Shown here: positions 4,013-5,905 of the stretch, in pieces
Numbering within the stretch: position 1 is the first letter of the stretch
Layout of the letters: every line of letters starts with the position of its first letter
Assembly (NCBI GenBank): GCA_016874875.1
Contig: VGTA01000239.1
Span: 1 to 5,905, forward strand
From: Deltaproteobacteria bacterium
GTDB lineage: Bacteria > Myxococcota_A > Bradymonadia > UBA7976 > VGTA01
Direction of reading: 5' to 3'
Length of the DNA stretch: 5,905 bases
Notes under the pieces: model-generated
Database searches by the model: none
What the model was told of the DNA's origin: nothing
The model's input: only the letters and a program-made list of their open reading frames with translations
Program-made: the position numbers and the translations under genes

Positions 4013-5725
4013 ATGATGACGCACCGCCCCCCCTCGACCGCTCTCCGCGCCTGCTGGGCGCTGCTCGCGCCCCTTGCGTCTCTCGCGCCTCTCGCGCCTC
4101 TCGCGCCTCTCTTGTGGGGCGCTGAGGCGCGGGCGCAGGCGGGCATGATCTCGCTCGGGGCGCTCTCCCCCACCAGCATCGGGCAGGGGCAGCGGGCGGA
4201 TTTTACGCTCTTTGGCAGCAACCTCCGCGACGGCATGACCGTCACCATCTCGGGGGACGGGGTCACGGCGGGGACGGTCACCTTCCGCCCCTCGATAGAC
4301 GCTAATGGCCAGAGTCTGACCTTCTCGCTCACGGCGGCGGCGGGGGCGGCGCTCGGGCAGCGTAACATCACGGTGCAGGACGGGGCGGGGGGGGCGTCGA
4401 TCACGAAGTATGTGGCGCTCAATGTCACGTCCGGCGGGGGCACGCCGCCGAGCGACCCGATGGGCGGGGCGATGGGCGGGGCGATGGGCGGGGCGATGGG
4501 CGACCCCACCAACCCGCAGGATCCGCGCTACGCCAACCTCCCGCCGCGCGAGGCGGGGCGCGTCAACGTCATTACGCGCGCTAGCCCCCGCGTGGGCGAG
4601 ACGGGCGGGCAGGTCAACCTGTGGCTCGAGGGGCGCGAGTTCACGGAGGGCATGGAGGTGAAGTTCAGCACCCCCCTCATCGAGCAGGCCTACGCCAACA
4701 ACGCGCCGATTCCCATGCAGATCGTCCGCAACACCAGCGACACCGACGGCAACCTCGACGGCGTGGTGTACTACGCGCGCATCGCCCCGCAGGCGCAGCT
4801 CGGCCCCGTGAGCATCACCGTCACCAACCCCGCCAACGGCTCAAGCTACACCCTCGAGGGCGGCTTTCAGATCGTGGCGCGCGGCGAGGGACTCAACATC
4901 AACACGCAGGGCAGCGACGACATCAGCGCCATCTCCGGCGCCTCCCCGCTCGCCGTCGCCACGGGGCGCACCACGGCGGTGTGGGTGTGGGGGGAGGGCT
5001 TTAACGTGGGCTCCACCATCTCGTTCAACAACCCCGGCATCAGCCTCGTGAGCCCCTCGCGCCCCGTGATCAGCAGCCAGAACTACCCCGGCTCCGATGG
5101 CTTTCAGAACTTCCTCAGCGTCGCCCCCAACGCCCCCACGGGCCCCGTGGAGGTGACCATCACCAACCCCAACGGCACCACGCGCAGCGCAGAGGTCTTC
5201 AACGTCGTCAGCGTCGCCGCCCCTGGCCTCCCCGCCAACCCCTCCGCGCCGCCCCCCCAGCCCACCGACGTCAACTGCGTGCCCGACGCCACCGTCTCGC
5301 TCGCCTACCTCGGCGCCCTCACCCCCAACGTGCTCTCGCGCGGCGAGACGGCGCAGGTGTCGCTGCTCGGCTCGGGGTTCACCTGCGCCTCCACGATCGT
5401 GCTGCCCACCGGCGTCAACATCCTCACCCCCCCCGCCTTCCTCCCCGACCCCGTGGTCCCCAGCCTCCAGACCCTCAACTTCACCGTCTCGGTGACGCGC
5501 GCGGCGCCCTTGGGGTCGCAGACGATCTCGGTGCTCAACCCCAACGGCAGCAACAAGAGCACCCCCAACGCCTTCACCATCATCGACGACGGCGCCTCCT
5601 CGTCGGGGGCGGCGTGCGCGGCGCCCCGCGCCCCCGCGGGCGCCCTCGCCCCCGCCGCCCCCGCCGCCCTCGCCGTCGCCGCCCTCCTCTTTGGTCTTGC
5701 GCGTCGCCGCCCGCGCGCCGCATGA
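4013..5725 (+). CDS. Secreted protein with four IPT/TIG-like repeats and a MYXO-CTERM-like sorting tail
   Basis: 570 residues. A signal peptide with an LAP-repeat core (residues 17-34) ends in ARAQA, so cleavage after Ala43 is likely. Four related beta-sandwich units follow, at about 45-138, 183-288, 303-399 and 428-524. Each opens with a Ser/Thr-Pro turn such as ALSPTSIGQGQ or ALTPNVLSRGE, has a G-x-G/N-F/L motif (GSNL, GREF, GEGF, GSGF), and units 2-4 close with the pattern G-x-x-x-I/V-x-V/I-x-NP-x-NG. This is the signature of Ig-like IPT/TIG domains, common in bacterial surface proteins. Units 1 and 2 are joined by an MGGA-repeat linker, units 3 and 4 by a Pro-rich one. Cys422 and Cys458 could form a disulfide. 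The tail (528-570) has Ser/Gly/Ala, Cys535, an Ala/Leu helix (about 544-562) and RRRPR, matching the MYXO-CTERM layout; in that class the tail directs sorting to the outer surface. The partner or ligand is unknown. The start may be 4016. A lipoprotein gene overlaps its stop codon. Confidence 0.88.
   Translation: MMTHRPPSTALRACWALLAPLASLAPLAPLAPLLWGAEARAQAGMISLGALSPTSIGQGQRADFTLFGSNLRDGMTVTISGDGVTAGTVTFRPSIDANGQSLTFSLTAAAGAALGQRNITVQDGAGGASITKYVALNVTSGGGTPPSDPMGGAMGGAMGGAMGDPTNPQDPRYANLPPREAGRVNVITRASPRVGETGGQVNLWLEGREFTEGMEVKFSTPLIEQAYANNAPIPMQIVRNTSDTDGNLDGVVYYARIAPQAQLGPVSITVTNPANGSSYTLEGGFQIVARGEGLNINTQGSDDISAISGASPLAVATGRTTAVWVWGEGFNVGSTISFNNPGISLVSPSRPVISSQNYPGSDGFQNFLSVAPNAPTGPVEVTITNPNGTTRSAEVFNVVSVAAPGLPANPSAPPPQPTDVNCVPDATVSLAYLGALTPNVLSRGETAQVSLLGSGFTCASTIVLPTGVNILTPPAFLPDPVVPSLQTLNFTVSVTRAAPLGSQTISVLNPNGSNKSTPNAFTIIDDGASSSGAACAAPRAPAGALAPAAPAALAVAALLFGLARRRPRAA
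4082..4108 (+). repeat. 9-bp tandem repeat encoding Leu-Ala-Pro in the signal peptide
   Basis: Three perfect copies of CTCGCGCCT, each coding LAP, with a degenerate copy upstream. They form residues 24-32, the hydrophobic core of the signal peptide of the TIG-repeat protein. Confidence 0.85.
4460..4503 (+). repeat. 12-bp tandem repeat encoding Met-Gly-Gly-Ala linker
   Basis: Three perfect copies of ATGGGCGGGGCG (4460-4495) plus a partial fourth. They encode MGGA units (residues 150-163) in the flexible linker between the first and second TIG-like units. Copy-number change would lengthen or shorten the linker in frame. Confidence 0.9.
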
Positions 5726-5905
5726 TGCCCTCCTCCACCCCTCCTCTCGCGAGTCGCTCGATGATCACCCCCCGCCCCCCCGCCTCGGCGCGCCGCGCCC
5801 CCCTCCCCCTGCGCGCCCTCCCCGCGCCGCCCGCCCTCAGGGCCCTCACCGCCCTCAGGGCGCTACCAGCCCTCACGGGGCTCGCGGCGCTCCTCGCGGC
5901 GTGTG
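5722..5905 (+). CDS. Putative lipoprotein, N-terminal part only
   Basis: The frame starts at an ATG whose last three bases form the TGA stop of the preceding gene (ATGA at 5722-5725), and it stays open to the right edge. In-frame ATGs lie at 5722, 5725 and 5761. None has a strong Shine-Dalgarno site, so translational coupling is likely for the first two, while 5761 would give a more usual leader. The 61 visible residues are basic and Pro-rich, then have an Ala/Leu-rich hydrophobic core made of six-residue repeats, then LLAAC with the Cys at 5902-5904. LAAC is a good lipobox, so the protein is probably a lipid-anchored envelope protein. The mature part is outside the window and its function cannot be stated. 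From 5722 the Cys would be residue 61, from 5761 residue 48; both leaders are long. Confidence 0.65.
   Translation, partial: MMPSSTPPLASRSMITPRPPASARRAPLPLRALPAPPALRALTALRALPALTGLAALLAAC
5833..5886 (+). repeat. Imperfect 18-bp tandem repeat in the lipoprotein leader
   Basis: Three 18-base units (5833-5850, 5851-5868, 5869-5886), each starting GCCCTCA, encode ALRALT, ALRALP and ALTGLA. They make up the hydrophobic region of the lipoprotein signal peptide. Confidence 0.7.

Noticed and set aside
3814..4125. Plus-strand frame across the divergent intergenic region
   Set aside because: Mixed codon use unlike neighbouring genes, no Shine-Dalgarno site, and it overlaps the better-supported start at 4013 in another frame. 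The stretch behaves as a control region.
5580..5876. Minus-strand Arg/Gly/Ala-rich frame at the right end
   Set aside because: It is antisense to the sorting tail and the lipoprotein leader, and its low-complexity product has no domain features.

Overview
The window is very GC-rich and densely coding, with G or C at nearly every third codon position. It looks like a member of the Myxococcota or a close relative. The main evidence is the C-terminus of the large secreted protein (4013-5725), which ends in Ser/Gly/Ala, one Cys, a hydrophobic Ala/Leu helix and an Arg cluster. That is the layout of the MYXO-CTERM sorting tail. The assignment is inferred from this feature and base composition; no rRNA or other strong phylogenetic marker is present.

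Layout from left to right. (1) 1-525, plus strand: the 3' end of an unrecognised gene that runs in from the left edge. Its last 147 bases overlap, tail to tail, the end of the next gene. (2) 379-3786, minus strand: an apparent three-gene operon read right to left. It holds era (30S assembly GTPase with a KH domain), der/engA (double-G-domain 50S assembly GTPase) 17 nt downstream, and, 100 nt further on, a single-pass membrane protein with coiled coils on both sides of its membrane helix. (3) 3787-4012: a 226-nt divergent intergenic region, the only AT-richer stretch. It has candidate promoters in both directions, a tandem 14-bp repeat and a 12-bp perfect palindrome. (4) 4013-5725, plus strand: an exported protein with four IPT/TIG-like beta-sandwich repeats and the MYXO-CTERM-like tail. 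(5) 5722-5905, plus strand: the start of a lipoprotein gene sharing an ATGA with the stop of the previous gene. It is cut off by the window edge just after its lipobox cysteine.

The minus-strand genes form a ribosome-biogenesis cassette with an unexplained membrane protein at its end. The plus-strand genes right of 4013 form a separate cell-surface unit: a probable sorted surface adhesin or scaffold translated together with a lipoprotein. The two units share only the divergent control region.

No mobile element, CRISPR array, tRNA or rRNA is visible, and I see no clear new defence or biosynthetic system. The most unusual points are the His-Glu repeat extension on Era, the overprinted convergent gene ends at 379-525, the membrane coiled-coil protein behind der, the repeat-built signal peptides, and the ATGA-coupled surface protein/lipoprotein pair.
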